From Alphaproteobacteria bacterium (GTDB lineage Bacteria; Pseudomonadota; Alphaproteobacteria; Rhizobiales; Devosiaceae), in contig JAHJOS010000511.1 of NCBI GenBank assembly GCA_018820005.1, positions 1 to 46,254 on the forward strand: a stretch of DNA of 46,254 bases, read 5' to 3'. This document shows positions 14,809 through 23,157 of the stretch, piece after piece. The position numbers and the translations under genes were made by a program. Each line of letters starts with the position of its first letter. The stretch's first letter is position 1. The notes under the pieces were generated by a model, which made no database searches, was not told the origin of the DNA, and saw nothing but the letters and a program-made list of their open reading frames with translations.

Positions 14809-16484
14809 CGCAAGCGCTGCAGCAATACCGCCGAGCCCTGACCTTGGCCCGAACCTACTACCCCAAGGCCTTTACCTACTTCGCGATTGCCTCTGTACTC
14901 CTGCTGGCATTGGCGCTACTCAATGCCACCGTTCCGGTGCTGCTGCGCGAAGCAACCAACCGGCTTGCATCAGGTGATGCCATGAGCATCATCCTGGTCA
15001 CCGCAGCGGCCTACGCACTGTGCTGGACCGGTGCGCAGGTGCTGGAGTGGACCAAGAACATCCTCTCGGCCGCGGTGCTGGTGCGCTGCGACGCGGCCTT
15101 CTACCGCGCGTTCTTCGACCACCTGCTCAAGGTGCCACAGGCCGAGCTGCGCAAGCTCGACCAGGGTGTCCTGGTTGCCGATGCGCAACGTTCCAAGGGT
15201 GCCTTCAGTGCGCTGACCAGCACGCTGTTCTGGATTGTGCTGCCGACACTGATCGAGCTTCTGTTTGTCTTCGCGGTACTGGCAACGTTGATCAACGTTG
15301 CCTTCGCGGCGTCCTTCATCATGGCGATCGTCGGGCTGGTTGGGCTTTCGGTGCTGCTGTCACGCAAGGCCAAGGGCATCCACCAGCGGATCATGGAATC
15401 GAACAACCAGGTGATGTCGCATTTCACCGAGCGGATGCGCCTGGTCGAAGAGATCAAACTCAACAATGCCCAGCCCCTGGAGCAACAGCGCTTCGGCACC
15501 AAGGTCGGCGGCTTCATCGACAGCGTGTCCGTCGGCAATCTGCGCATCGGCCTGCTCATGCTGCTTCAGGTCACCCTGGTCGGTGCGCTGCTACTGGCCT
15601 CGACGCTCTACGTTGTCAGCGAAGTTGCGAAGGGCACCTACACGGTGGGTGACTTCGTCATGATCAACGGCTACGTCATGCAACTGACGATGCGCCTGGC
15701 CCTGCTGGCGAGCGTACTGATCGAGCTTCGTAACCATCTGGTCCTGCTGGACAGGGGCTTTCATTACCTGGACATGGCGCCGGAGCCACAGGGCAGACAG
15801 GCGCCCAACATGAATCAAGAGGTTCTGTTCGAGCTGAAGAGCGTGTCCTACCACGCCGAGGGACGGTCGATACTAAACAACATCGACCTGCAGATCCGTG
15901 AGGGGCATACCTACGCAATCACCGGTCCGTCGGGCGCCGGCAAGACAACACTGCTGCGCCTGCTGGTTGGACTGATCCAGCCGGAGGAGGGCACGGTTAG
16001 GGTGTTCGGCGCGGATACCAGGGAGCTGGACCGCACCGCTTTGCTCGACGTCGTTTCGGTCGTCACCCAGCACCCGCTGCTGATCGCCGGCAGCGTGGCT
16101 GACAACGTCCGCTACGGCGCAAAGCGAAATCTGAACGACGACCAACTCGACAGCCTCCTCGGCCAGCTCGGACTCGACGCCCACGCCATCGACAATTCAA
16201 CACTGAACAAGCACGTCGGCTTCGATGCGGCTGCCGTGTCGGGTGGCGAGAAACAGCGCATCGCTATCGCCCGGGCATTGGCGCGTGGCACACCGACGAT
16301 ACTGCTGGATGAGCCTACCTCGGCCCTGGATGTCGCGAGCGAAGAGCGCACCATCGATGTGCTCAAGGCCAACGCGCGGACGCTAGTGCTGATCACGCAT
16401 CGCCCGTCGGTTATCGTCAAGGCCGACTATGTCATCCACCTCGACGGCGACGGGACGGTGCGCATTAATTCGTCGCAATCCTAG
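14805..16484 (+). CDS. lasso peptide ABC exporter (D)
   Basis: A 559-residue half-transporter. Six membrane segments fill residues 20-320. The ATPase domain has Walker A GPSGAGKT at 374-381, the signature VSGGEKQR at 478, Walker B ILLDEPTSALD at about 500 and the H-loop THRPS. It has no N-terminal C39 peptidase domain, so it exports an already matured peptide. The start overlaps the B gene (ATGA). In clusters such as microcin J25 and capistruin this gene gives both export and producer immunity. An exporter and the absence of an isopeptidase point to a secreted, probably antibacterial, product. Confidence 0.92.
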   Translation: MTQALQQYRRALTLARTYYPKAFTYFAIASVLLLALALLNATVPVLLREATNRLASGDAMSIILVTAAAYALCWTGAQVLEWTKNILSAAVLVRCDAAFYRAFFDHLLKVPQAELRKLDQGVLVADAQRSKGAFSALTSTLFWIVLPTLIELLFVFAVLATLINVAFAASFIMAIVGLVGLSVLLSRKAKGIHQRIMESNNQVMSHFTERMRLVEEIKLNNAQPLEQQRFGTKVGGFIDSVSVGNLRIGLLMLLQVTLVGALLLASTLYVVSEVAKGTYTVGDFVMINGYVMQLTMRLALLASVLIELRNHLVLLDRGFHYLDMAPEPQGRQAPNMNQEVLFELKSVSYHAEGRSILNNIDLQIREGHTYAITGPSGAGKTTLLRLLVGLIQPEEGTVRVFGADTRELDRTALLDVVSVVTQHPLLIAGSVADNVRYGAKRNLNDDQLDSLLGQLGLDAHAIDNSTLNKHVGFDAAAVSGGEKQRIAIARALARGTPTILLDEPTSALDVASEERTIDVLKANARTLVLITHRPSVIVKADYVIHLDGDGTVRINSSQS

Positions 16485-16798
16485 GCGAGGGCCCGGCTAC
16501 AGCAGGCAGCAAATTTTTCCAAACCTGAACAATCTGAGCGAGGTGTCGATTTTCGCAGGCGTCCGTACGACTATTTGAGGTAATCGCCCGGTCGGCGCGC
16601 AAACGCCATTCACGCGGCCATATTCAGGGGACGCCAAGGTTGCCGAGCGCTTCACCGAAAATGGCCAGCAAGAACACCATCTGCCTTCGCTACGACGGTA
16701 CCGCGCTCTGCCCGCGTCGCGTGTCCCAGGCCAGCTCATAAAGGGGAGGCAGGCACGTGCAAGCGCTCCTTCTCAACATTACGATCCTGGCAGGCGAG
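16485..16798. other. gap after the lasso cluster
   Basis: No gene is supported here. All frames hold only short, family-less open stretches. There is no clear terminator after the exporter. It may contain decayed coding sequence. Confidence 0.4.
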
Positions 16799-17383
16799 CT
16801 ATCCCAGGGCTCGCTCAACCCACTCCAGTCTGTCCTGACCAAAGAACATTTCCGCTCCGACAAAAAAGGTTGGCGCACCGAACACTCCGCGGTTCACCGC
16901 CTCGGTGGTTAGGCTTTTCAATCGATCCTTCACCACCGGGTCGCTGCATCGGCTCAGAACTTCCCGGGGTTCAAAGCCGTCCGCCGCTAATACCTCGGCG
17001 ATCACGTCAGGCTGGTGCATGTCGCGTTGCTCGACCCACATAGCATTGAAAACGGCGTGCAGATAATCATGGAAACGCGGCGTGCCTAGATATGCCGCAG
17101 CGCCGCGCATCAGCGTCAAGGTGTTGATGGGGAAGTGCGGATTATGATTGAGCGGCACACCATAGCGCCTGGCGAAACGCTGTAGGTCCAGTTGGCTGTA
17201 GCGGCCCTTGGCTTCAACGGTGGCCGGTGAACTGTTGCCGGTCGCCTGAAACACGCCGCCGAGCAGCATCGGCTTCCACACCACGTCGGCGTCATGTCGC
17301 TCGGCTAAAGAGGGGAGTTGAGTCCAGGCCAGGTAACTGGCCGGGCTGCCTACATCAAAGAAGAACTCGATCTGCTTGCTCAT
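16799..17383 (-). CDS. 2-hydroxychromene-2-carboxylate isomerase family protein
   Basis: A 194-residue thioredoxin-fold protein of the DsbA/kappa-GST branch. It has the family start FFFDVGSPASYLAW with Ser13 in the place of the catalytic Ser, and the ending RGVFGAPTFFVGAEMFFGQDRL. There is no CxxC, so it is not a disulfide oxidase. In naphthalene degradation NahD performs a glutathione-dependent isomerisation; the true substrate here is unknown. It lies 19 bases downstream of the SDR gene on the same strand, so the two are probably an operon under the divergent HxlR regulator. Confidence 0.85.
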   Translation of the reverse strand: MSKQIEFFFDVGSPASYLAWTQLPSLAERHDADVVWKPMLLGGVFQATGNSSPATVEAKGRYSQLDLQRFARRYGVPLNHNPHFPINTLTLMRGAAAYLGTPRFHDYLHAVFNAMWVEQRDMHQPDVIAEVLAADGFEPREVLSRCSDPVVKDRLKSLTTEAVNRGVFGAPTFFVGAEMFFGQDRLEWVERALG

Positions 17384-17402
17384 GGTTCGCTACTCCTATC
17401 AT

Positions 17403-18131
17403 TCAGAACGTTTCCAGCCAGGGGCGCAGATCCAGTTCGTGCGTCCATGCAGAGCGAGCCTGACAGTGTATTTGCCAGTACTGTTCAGCAATATGTTCCG
17501 GGTCGAGGATCCCGTCCTGCGCTTTCAGCGCATAGCGTTCCGGGAAATTGTCGCGGATGAACGCTGTGTCGATGGCGCCATCGATAATCGGGTGAGCCAC
17601 ATGGATACCTTGCGGGCCCAGTTCGCGCGCCATGCTTTGAGCGAGGGCGCGTAGCGCGAATTTCGCACTGGCGAAGGCTGCGAAACCGATGCCGCCGCGC
17701 AGCGATGCTGTCGCTCCGGTGAAGATTATGGTTCCACGCCCTCGTTGGAGCATTACCCTGGCGGCTTCGCGACCGGCAAGGAAGCCCGCCAAAGCGGCCA
17801 TCTCCCACACCTTGCGGTACACGCGCTCGGTGGTTTCAGTAATCGAGAAGCGTACGTTAGCGCCGATATTGAAGACCATCACCTCGATCGGACCGACATC
17901 GCGTTCAATCCGCGTGAACAGCTCGAGGGTCTGTTCCTCGCTGCGTGCGTCACAGGCGAAGGGGTGAGCAATGCCGCCCGTGGATCGAATCTGTTCAACC
18001 AGCGGTTGCAGTTGATCCAGATGACGACGAGTAATGCAGACGGCAAAACCTTCACGGGCGAAACGGCGCGCGATGGCGCTGCCGGTTGCGTCGCCTGCGC
18101 CGATTATTAACGCGACGGGCTGAGAAGACAT
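17403..18131 (-). CDS. SDR family oxidoreductase with Phe at the catalytic Tyr position
   Basis: A 242-residue short-chain dehydrogenase starting MSSQPVALIIGAGDATGSAI, where the GAGDATG loop binds NAD(P). The usual YxxxK is read as FASAK in AFASAKFALR, so the catalytic Tyr position is Phe while Lys remains. This Phe form recurs in one SDR subgroup and may mean a changed or lost redox activity. The GATAS segment supplies the catalytic Ser. The ATG at 18131 was chosen because residues upstream do not fit the family. It is divergent from the HxlR gene with 74 bases between them, and followed closely by the isomerase-like gene. Confidence 0.85.
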   Translation of the reverse strand: MSSQPVALIIGAGDATGSAIARRFAREGFAVCITRRHLDQLQPLVEQIRSTGGIAHPFACDARSEEQTLELFTRIERDVGPIEVMVFNIGANVRFSITETTERVYRKVWEMAALAGFLAGREAARVMLQRGRGTIIFTGATASLRGGIGFAAFASAKFALRALAQSMARELGPQGIHVAHPIIDGAIDTAFIRDNFPERYALKAQDGILDPEHIAEQYWQIHCQARSAWTHELDLRPWLETF

Positions 18132-18205
18132 TATGCGCTCCTGGGTAAGTTCCTTTTTAGAACCTGTCAAGCTAAGGTGAGCAAAACCTTTATTCAGGAG
18201 TGTTT

Positions 18206-18694
18206 ATGCGCTGGGAGGATCTCGATCAGCAGCCCTGTTCCATGTCTCGCGCGCTGTCAGTGGTTGGGGATCGCTGGACGCTGCTTATCCTGCGCGATTG
18301 CTTTCTCGGTATTCGCCGTTTCGACGTATTTGAAAAGCGTCTCGGCATCACCCGCCACCTGCTGGCGGATCGATTAAAGAAGCTGGTCGAGGCGGATGTG
18401 CTGGTTCGCGTGGCGTATCAACATAAGCCACTGCGAGAGGAATATAGGCTGACCGAACGTGGGCGGGATCTGCACCCTGTCATGTTGGCGCTGGTGCACT
18501 GGGGCGACAAGCACATGCTAGGTGGCCGGAGCGCGCCGGTGCTGCATCGTCACATTGGCTGCGGACAGCTCATGCGTCCGGTAGTGGTTTGCTCCGAATG
18601 CGGGGATCAGGTGCATGCGCGCGATGTGATTGTCGAGCCTGGTCAAGGCTGGCAGGGCGATGGCGTTGTACCGGACGGCCCAATCGCGGGTTGA
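18206..18694 (+). CDS. HxlR-family transcriptional regulator
   Basis: A 162-residue winged-helix regulator. Residues about 10-100 (CSMSRALSVVGDRWTLLILRD, then FDVFEKRLGITRHLLADRLK) are the HxlR DNA-binding domain. The C-terminal part has a Cys/His pair set (HIGCGQ and VCSECGD) that may bind zinc or sense electrophiles. ATG 18206 follows CAGGAG closely. It is divergent from the SDR/isomerase pair and most likely represses it. Its last 15-20 residues are read out of a decayed porin gene lying on the other strand, so the C-terminus is probably chimeric. Confidence 0.88.
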   Translation: MRWEDLDQQPCSMSRALSVVGDRWTLLILRDCFLGIRRFDVFEKRLGITRHLLADRLKKLVEADVLVRVAYQHKPLREEYRLTERGRDLHPVMLALVHWGDKHMLGGRSAPVLHRHIGCGQLMRPVVVCSECGDQVHARDVIVEPGQGWQGDGVVPDGPIAG

Positions 18695-19080
18695 GACCGA
18701 GGTAGGTGTTGCTCTGGTCATCCCCGCCTTGGATATTCCAGGCAAGTTCGTTGACGCAGGTGATAGCCAAATCCACGCCAGCCTGATGCAGACGGGAGCG
18801 GCTGCCGTGCTAGTTGCCGAGGATTAACTGATCGGGGGAAATAGCTGGCTCCTGGGCGCCAGCGTGTTGGGGGTGTGCTGGGTGCGCCCGGTTGCGGCTC
18901 CATGCGCCGTTCAGGCGCTGATCACCGTCTTCAGCCCTGCGACCAACCTGTCCTCCGCATCGTCCAAGCGTCGGTTGGTGGAACCACTGGACGTTCGGTG
19001 TCATCGAGATGGCCGGCGTCAGGGCGACGCCGTAGTAGGGTTCGGCGGGGTATTCCACTGAATGTATGCGTATGGCAAAC
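18650..19080 (-). pseudogene. remnants of an OprB-like porin, in shuffled order
   Basis: Two degraded pieces read on the minus strand. At about 18650-18850, SPDQLILGN is followed by an in-frame TAG (where a Trp is expected) and then SRSRLHQAGVDLAIT and ELAWNIQGGDDQSNTYLGL, which is the N-terminal part of a carbohydrate-porin-like protein. At about 18912-19080, EPYYGVALTPAISMTPNVQW, a frameshift and then EDRLVAGLKTVISA with TGA form a C-terminal barrel end. The C-terminal piece lies upstream of the N-terminal piece in the direction of reading, so at least two copies were present or the gene was rearranged. The family call is from pattern only. Confidence 0.55.
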
Positions 19081-19108
19081 GCGCCCTGAGTTGCGCCAGT
19101 GCTTGCTC

Positions 19109-19441
19109 CTACCGGCCCGGCACCCGGAAAACGGTTACCAGCACTATCGCATCGGTCACCGCATGCAATGCGTGGTCGGCGCCCCCTTCGAGAAACATCA
19201 GATCGTCCTGTTTCATCGTTTGCATGGAATCGCCTGCCCGTACCTCGATCGAACCCTGACGGCAAAAGAGCGTGATCGGACCGGCCACAGCGTGAGGCGG
19301 GACCGTTTTGCCAGCTTTCATGACCAGGCGCATCAGCTCGATTTCAGGTGTGCTAACCAGGGCTTGGGAGATTGGGGTTGGCGACTCACGGGAGGCGAGC
19401 AGATTCACTACCTCGGATGATTTTGCGTGTTGTAAAGCCAC
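19109..19441 (-). CDS. small cupin protein
   Basis: A protein of about 110 residues with a single cupin barrel: IELMRLVMKAGKTVPPHAVAG, then GPITLFCRQGSIEV, then DDLMFLEGGADHALHAVTDA. The usual His-x-His metal pair is reduced to PPHAV, so metal binding is uncertain. The GTG at 19441 has AGGAA six bases upstream and gives the typical start VALQHAKSSEVVNLL. The ATG at 19483 in the same frame is possible but lacks a good ribosome-binding site. Its role is unknown. Its 3' end abuts porin remnants. Confidence 0.7.
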   Translation of the reverse strand: MALQHAKSSEVVNLLASRESPTPISQALVSTPEIELMRLVMKAGKTVPPHAVAGPITLFCRQGSIEVRAGDSMQTMKQDDLMFLEGGADHALHAVTDAIVLVTVFRVPGR

Positions 19442-19680
19442 GTCTATTCCTGTTGAGCTGTAGTTGTCGCAAGCGTAGTGCATGAGCGACGGGATACAAA
19501 ATCGGACCAGGGCGATGATCCTCCATGGTCCGAGGCAGGCTCGCTGTCGCACGTTGTTGGGCACGGCGACATGAGTGGGCCCATACCAGCAATTGGCGCC
19601 GCCCGGCTTTCTGATGGGATTGCCACTCACCATCGTCGGCCGGACCGCATCACATGCGCTGGTTGTCGTCAGGCCTGCCG

Positions 19681-19896
19681 TTAAGCTAGCCAGACGGGGG
19701 CTTGTTCTGGCTGGTCCTCAGGCCGTACGACGCGATTACATACCAACCCTGTCTCGGCCGTCATTCGCCTGGCGGCTTCCGGATCGTCGGCGAACGGCAG
19801 CAGTGCGGCCTGTTGCGCGTCGTCTCCGGACGCACTGGTTAACCACGCTATCGTGCAGACTAGAGCGAGCACCAAAACAATCGAGAGCGTTTCCAT
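19681..19896 (-). CDS. small membrane protein coupled to ccoN
   Basis: A 71-residue protein with one N-terminal membrane helix (LSIVLVLALVCTIAWL) and a hydrophilic tail with one Cys. Its ATG lies three bases after the ccoN stop, so the two are translated together. P. aeruginosa has the same arrangement after its orphan ccoN4 (PA4133-PA4134). The protein may stabilise or assemble the alternative cbb3 oxidase in a CcoQ-like way. That role is inferred from position and size only. Confidence 0.7.
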   Translation of the reverse strand: METLSIVLVLALVCTIAWLTSASGDDAQQAALLPFADDPEAARRMTAETGLVCNRVVRPEDQPEQAPVWLA

Positions 19897-19899
19897 GGA

Positions 19900-21348
19900 T
19901 CACCTCGCCATTGCCAGCCCGGGGATCGAAGCGTCCACGGCCCCACTGCCGGCACGCACGGTGCGCCAAGTGTTGTAGGCCATGAGCAACATGCCAGAGG
20001 CAAATAAGCCTCCCCCGATCAACCGCACCACATAACCTGGGTGGCTGGCCTGAAGCGCCTCCACGAAGGAATAGGTCAGCGTGCCGTCTTCATTTATGGC
20101 GCGCCACATCAGGCCCTGTGTAATGCCGTTGACCCACATCGAGGCGATGTAGAGCACGGTTCCGATCGTGCTTAGCCAGAAGTGGGCGTTGATTAGCGCA
20201 ACGCTATTCATCTGTTCACGTCCCCATAGCTTCGGAATCATATGGTAGAGCGTGCCGATACTGATCATTGCGACCCAGCCGAGGGCGCCGGCGTGTACGT
20301 GCCCGATGGTCCAGTCGGTGTAATGGGAGAGGGCGTTGACGGTCTTGATGGCCATCATCGGACCTTCGAAGGTCGACATGCCGTAGAACGCGAGAGAAAC
20401 CACCAGAAATCGAAGGACCGGGTCGGTGCGCAACTTATGCCAGGCGCCGGACAGGGTCATCATGCCGTTGATCATGCCGCCCCAGCTCGGTGCGAGGAGA
20501 ATCACTGACATCACCATGCCCAGGCTCTGCACCCAATCAGGCAGCGCCGTGTAGTGCAGGTGATGCGGCCCCGCCCAGATATACAGGCTGATGATGGCCC
20601 AGAAATGGACAATCGACAGGCGATAGGAATAGATCGGGCGCTCCGCCTGCTTGGGGATGAAGTAGTACATCATTCCGAGGAACCCCACCGAGAGAATGAA
20701 CCCGACCACGCTGTGCCCATACCACCACTGCACCATCGCATCGGTTGCGCCCGAGTAGATCGGGTACGACTTCAGCAGCGTGACCGGGACGAGCATGTGG
20801 TTGACGATGTGGACCATCGCCGTGACGATGATGAACGCGCCATAAAACCAGTTGCCGACATAAATATGGCTGACGCGGCGTTTGGCGATCGTGCCGAAGA
20901 ACACCCATGCGTAAGCGATCCATACGATGGTGGCTAGCAGCGCGATCGGCCACTCCATCTCCGCGTACTCCTTGGAGGTGGTGTAGCCCAGCGGATAGCT
21001 CACCACCATCGCAGCGATAACGGCCTGCCACCCCCAAAAAACGAAACCGGCGATACTATCGGATATCAGCCGTACTCGGCTGGTCCGCTGGACCACGTAC
21101 AGGGACGTCGCAAGCAGCGCGTTGCCGCCAAACGCGAAGATGACAAGGTTGGTATGCAGCGGGCGGATGCGGCCAAAGCTGGTCCAGGGTAGGTCAAAAT
21201 TCAGGTGCGGCCAGACCAGTTGCGCTGCAATGAAAACGCCCAGCGCCATACCCACAATCCCCCATATGAGGGTCATGAGCGTGAAGTGGCGAACGACACT
21301 GTAGTTATAGGTTTCGCCGGGTGAACCGGCAGATATCGCGTGGGACAT
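19900..21348 (-). CDS. ccoN: orphan cbb3-type cytochrome c oxidase subunit I
   Basis: A 482-residue, twelve-helix haem-copper oxidase subunit. The expected histidine segments are present: RPLHTNLVIFAFGG, WYGHSVVGFILSVGFLGMMYY, AGPHHLHYTALPDW and TIGHVHAGALGWVAM. There are no ccoO or ccoP genes beside it, so this is an orphan CcoN that must combine with subunits encoded elsewhere. In P. aeruginosa such orphan subunits give oxidase isoforms, and CcoN4 has been linked to cyanide tolerance. The ATG at 21348 was chosen because family members begin MSHAISAGSPGETYNY; the open frame upstream is unrelated. A weak ANR/FNR-like sequence (TCGAT-N4-ACAAA, 21478-21491) lies about 130 bases upstream. Confidence 0.92.
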   Translation of the reverse strand: MSHAISAGSPGETYNYSVVRHFTLMTLIWGIVGMALGVFIAAQLVWPHLNFDLPWTSFGRIRPLHTNLVIFAFGGNALLATSLYVVQRTSRVRLISDSIAGFVFWGWQAVIAAMVVSYPLGYTTSKEYAEMEWPIALLATIVWIAYAWVFFGTIAKRRVSHIYVGNWFYGAFIIVTAMVHIVNHMLVPVTLLKSYPIYSGATDAMVQWWYGHSVVGFILSVGFLGMMYYFIPKQAERPIYSYRLSIVHFWAIISLYIWAGPHHLHYTALPDWVQSLGMVMSVILLAPSWGGMINGMMTLSGAWHKLRTDPVLRFLVVSLAFYGMSTFEGPMMAIKTVNALSHYTDWTIGHVHAGALGWVAMISIGTLYHMIPKLWGREQMNSVALINAHFWLSTIGTVLYIASMWVNGITQGLMWRAINEDGTLTYSFVEALQASHPGYVVRLIGGGLFASGMLLMAYNTWRTVRAGSGAVDASIPGLAMAR

Positions 21349-21900
21349 GAGGGCACCAGGTTGCGCGGAAGGGGATTGATTGGCCACCCAGCCCCTGTAG
21401 TCCTTTCTTCGAAGGCTATTGTTTGTCAGACGAGGCGAGTGCACCAAAACAAAGCATGGCAAGTCTGCTCGCCTCACTCGATTAAGACAAAAGAATCTTA
21501 TTGCCGTTTAAGTGCATCATTATTGATATAAGAGAAATCGGTGGGGTGACCGAGCCAGCTAGGTCACGTGGTGGCGCCGACACGCTTGAGCCGCGGAAAG
21601 CGGGACATCGTTGCGATGTGATCACGCACCTCGAGCCGGAGGCCGAACCACAACGTGCACTTGAGATGGCATCGTCACCTGGAACGACATGGTGCAGTGT
21701 GGCGCGAATGCGAAGCGGCCTTCACGATCAGGCGGTTCAGCAAGCCCGCTCAGGGCATCGTGCGCGCCCTGAATAATGACGTAGCGCCGCGGCGATCATC
21801 GTTGCGCTCTGTCGAACGGGTTTGGATTCGGCGTCGTCAATGCCGGCGTGCTGTTCGCTGGGGGCCGGTCCGTGGCATGTGCCCATCAGTGAGCGGAAGA
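21349..21900. promoter_or_regulatory. ccoN upstream region, no gene seen
   Basis: Rightward and leftward frames hold only unconvincing short ORFs. The half nearest ccoN is its promoter region, with the weak ANR-like match at 21478-21491. The other half (21550-21900) has coding-like base composition but no recognisable protein and may be decayed. Confidence 0.35.
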
Positions 21901-21924
21901 GGCCGCCTCAGTAGCGAGGCGGCC
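21901..21924 (-). terminator. terminator of the MBL-fold gene
   Basis: A perfect 9-bp inverted repeat (GGCCGCCTC / GAGGCGGCC, 6-base loop) starts 11 bases after the hydrolase stop codon and is followed on that strand by a pyrimidine-rich run. Confidence 0.7.
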
Positions 21925-21935
21925 CTAAGTGGCGC

Positions 21936-22832
21936 TCAGAACCTGACTACAGCCCCGTCTTCCGGGACGTCGACACGGTCTCGCACGCCCTTCTCGGCAA
22001 CATAGGCTTTGAGCTCTTCACGGGTCTGGCTCATATGGTTGATCGAGTCCATATGAGTGGCCACGATCCTGGCGTCAGGCACAGTTTGGGCGGCCCGGAC
22101 GACATCTTCCTTGCCCATGAGAATGGCGCCGTCGAAGCCGGTTACCAATGCGTAGCCCGCATTGACCACGATGACGTTCGGGCTGTACTGAGTCAGCGCC
22201 TGATCCACCTCGTCACGCCAGATCGTGTCGCCAACCAGGTACGTGGTCTTCCGTCCCGGTGCCTGAAACACGACCCCCATCGCCTGACCGAGCATTTCAG
22301 CGAGTTGTGCATTGGCGTACATCTTGTCGGTGCCATGCTGGCCGCCGGTCTTGCTCAGGGTAACTCCGCCAAATTCAGTTCCGTCCTCCAGGACACGAAC
22401 ATCCTCAAAGCCCTGGCTGCGAATGAGCTTCGCATCGGATTCGTTCTGCACAAACAGGGGGAGGCGCTTGGGTATCAGTTGCTGGGCCGCGTCATCCCAA
22501 TGGTCGAGGTGGGTGTGCGTCACGATGATTGCATCCACGTCAGCCAGTACCTGCTGCGTGGACATGGGCAACTCGACCATCGGATTGCGCAGCTCGCTGC
22601 GATACGTGCCTTCGAAACCGGGATAGGCATCTTTTTTGGCAAGCATCGGATCGATGAGGAACGTGGTATCGGCGTAGGTGACTTTCACGGTGGCGTTGCG
22701 GATCTGCTGCAGCTGCACCGACGTGCTGGCCGAGGCGGTTGAGCTGGTGTTTGTGTCGTTGGCCCGGCTGGCACCGGCGGTGAGGCTGAGCGCAAGTACC
22801 AGAGAACCTGTGAGGGTACGTTGAAACAGCAT
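21936..22832 (-). CDS. periplasmic MBL-fold metal-dependent hydrolase
   Basis: A 298-residue protein with a Sec signal peptide (hydrophobic run GSLVLALSLTAGASRA) and a UlaG/YtxG-like beta-lactamase fold. The metal motif is THTHLDHWDD, with later metal-site residues in TGGQHGTDK, LVGDTIW and VATHMDSINH. The ATG at 22832 gives the signal peptide; the longer frame upstream does not. These proteins are often annotated as metallo-hydrolases with unknown substrate. The divergent GlxA-type regulator 325 bases away may control it. Confidence 0.85.
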   Translation of the reverse strand: MLFQRTLTGSLVLALSLTAGASRANDTNTSSTASASTSVQLQQIRNATVKVTYADTTFLIDPMLAKKDAYPGFEGTYRSELRNPMVELPMSTQQVLADVDAIIVTHTHLDHWDDAAQQLIPKRLPLFVQNESDAKLIRSQGFEDVRVLEDGTEFGGVTLSKTGGQHGTDKMYANAQLAEMLGQAMGVVFQAPGRKTTYLVGDTIWRDEVDQALTQYSPNVIVVNAGYALVTGFDGAILMGKEDVVRAAQTVPDARIVATHMDSINHMSQTREELKAYVAEKGVRDRVDVPEDGAVVRF

Positions 22833-23157
22833 GGGATGACTCCTGAGGACTGTGCCGTTAAAGGAACGCACATCTTGCGGGGCGGGCCGAAGAGGCGACA
22901 TCGGCCTGAATGACAATCATGGATATATTCGGGCCAAGCTGTCATCGAAGCGGCCGTATATCGTCGGCCCAGCCCACGGCGTAAAGGAGCGCCAGTCGAC
23001 GCGCTCGATCTGGCCCCAGCACCAACTGATCAATGGTGAAAGCCGGGAACCGGGTAACTGAACGGTTGGCCCAACTAAGGCCGATAGATAGATATGGGCC
23101 AGGTTTAGAGGATCGTGGGATACTGGCAGCCCCCCACATCACCGCTGCGGAACTCCC
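22833..23157. promoter_or_regulatory. divergent promoter region of the MBL and GlxA genes
   Basis: No gene is supported. The gap lies between two divergent start codons and should hold both promoters. I could not single out a clear operator by eye. Confidence 0.35.

Noticed and set aside
10387..16484. Reading the TonB receptor as part of an isopeptidase-type lasso cluster
   Set aside because: No isopeptidase, FecI or FecR gene is present, there is an exporter, and the receptor resembles YncD/PqqU beside a PQQ enzyme. It is kept separate, with a possible link noted.
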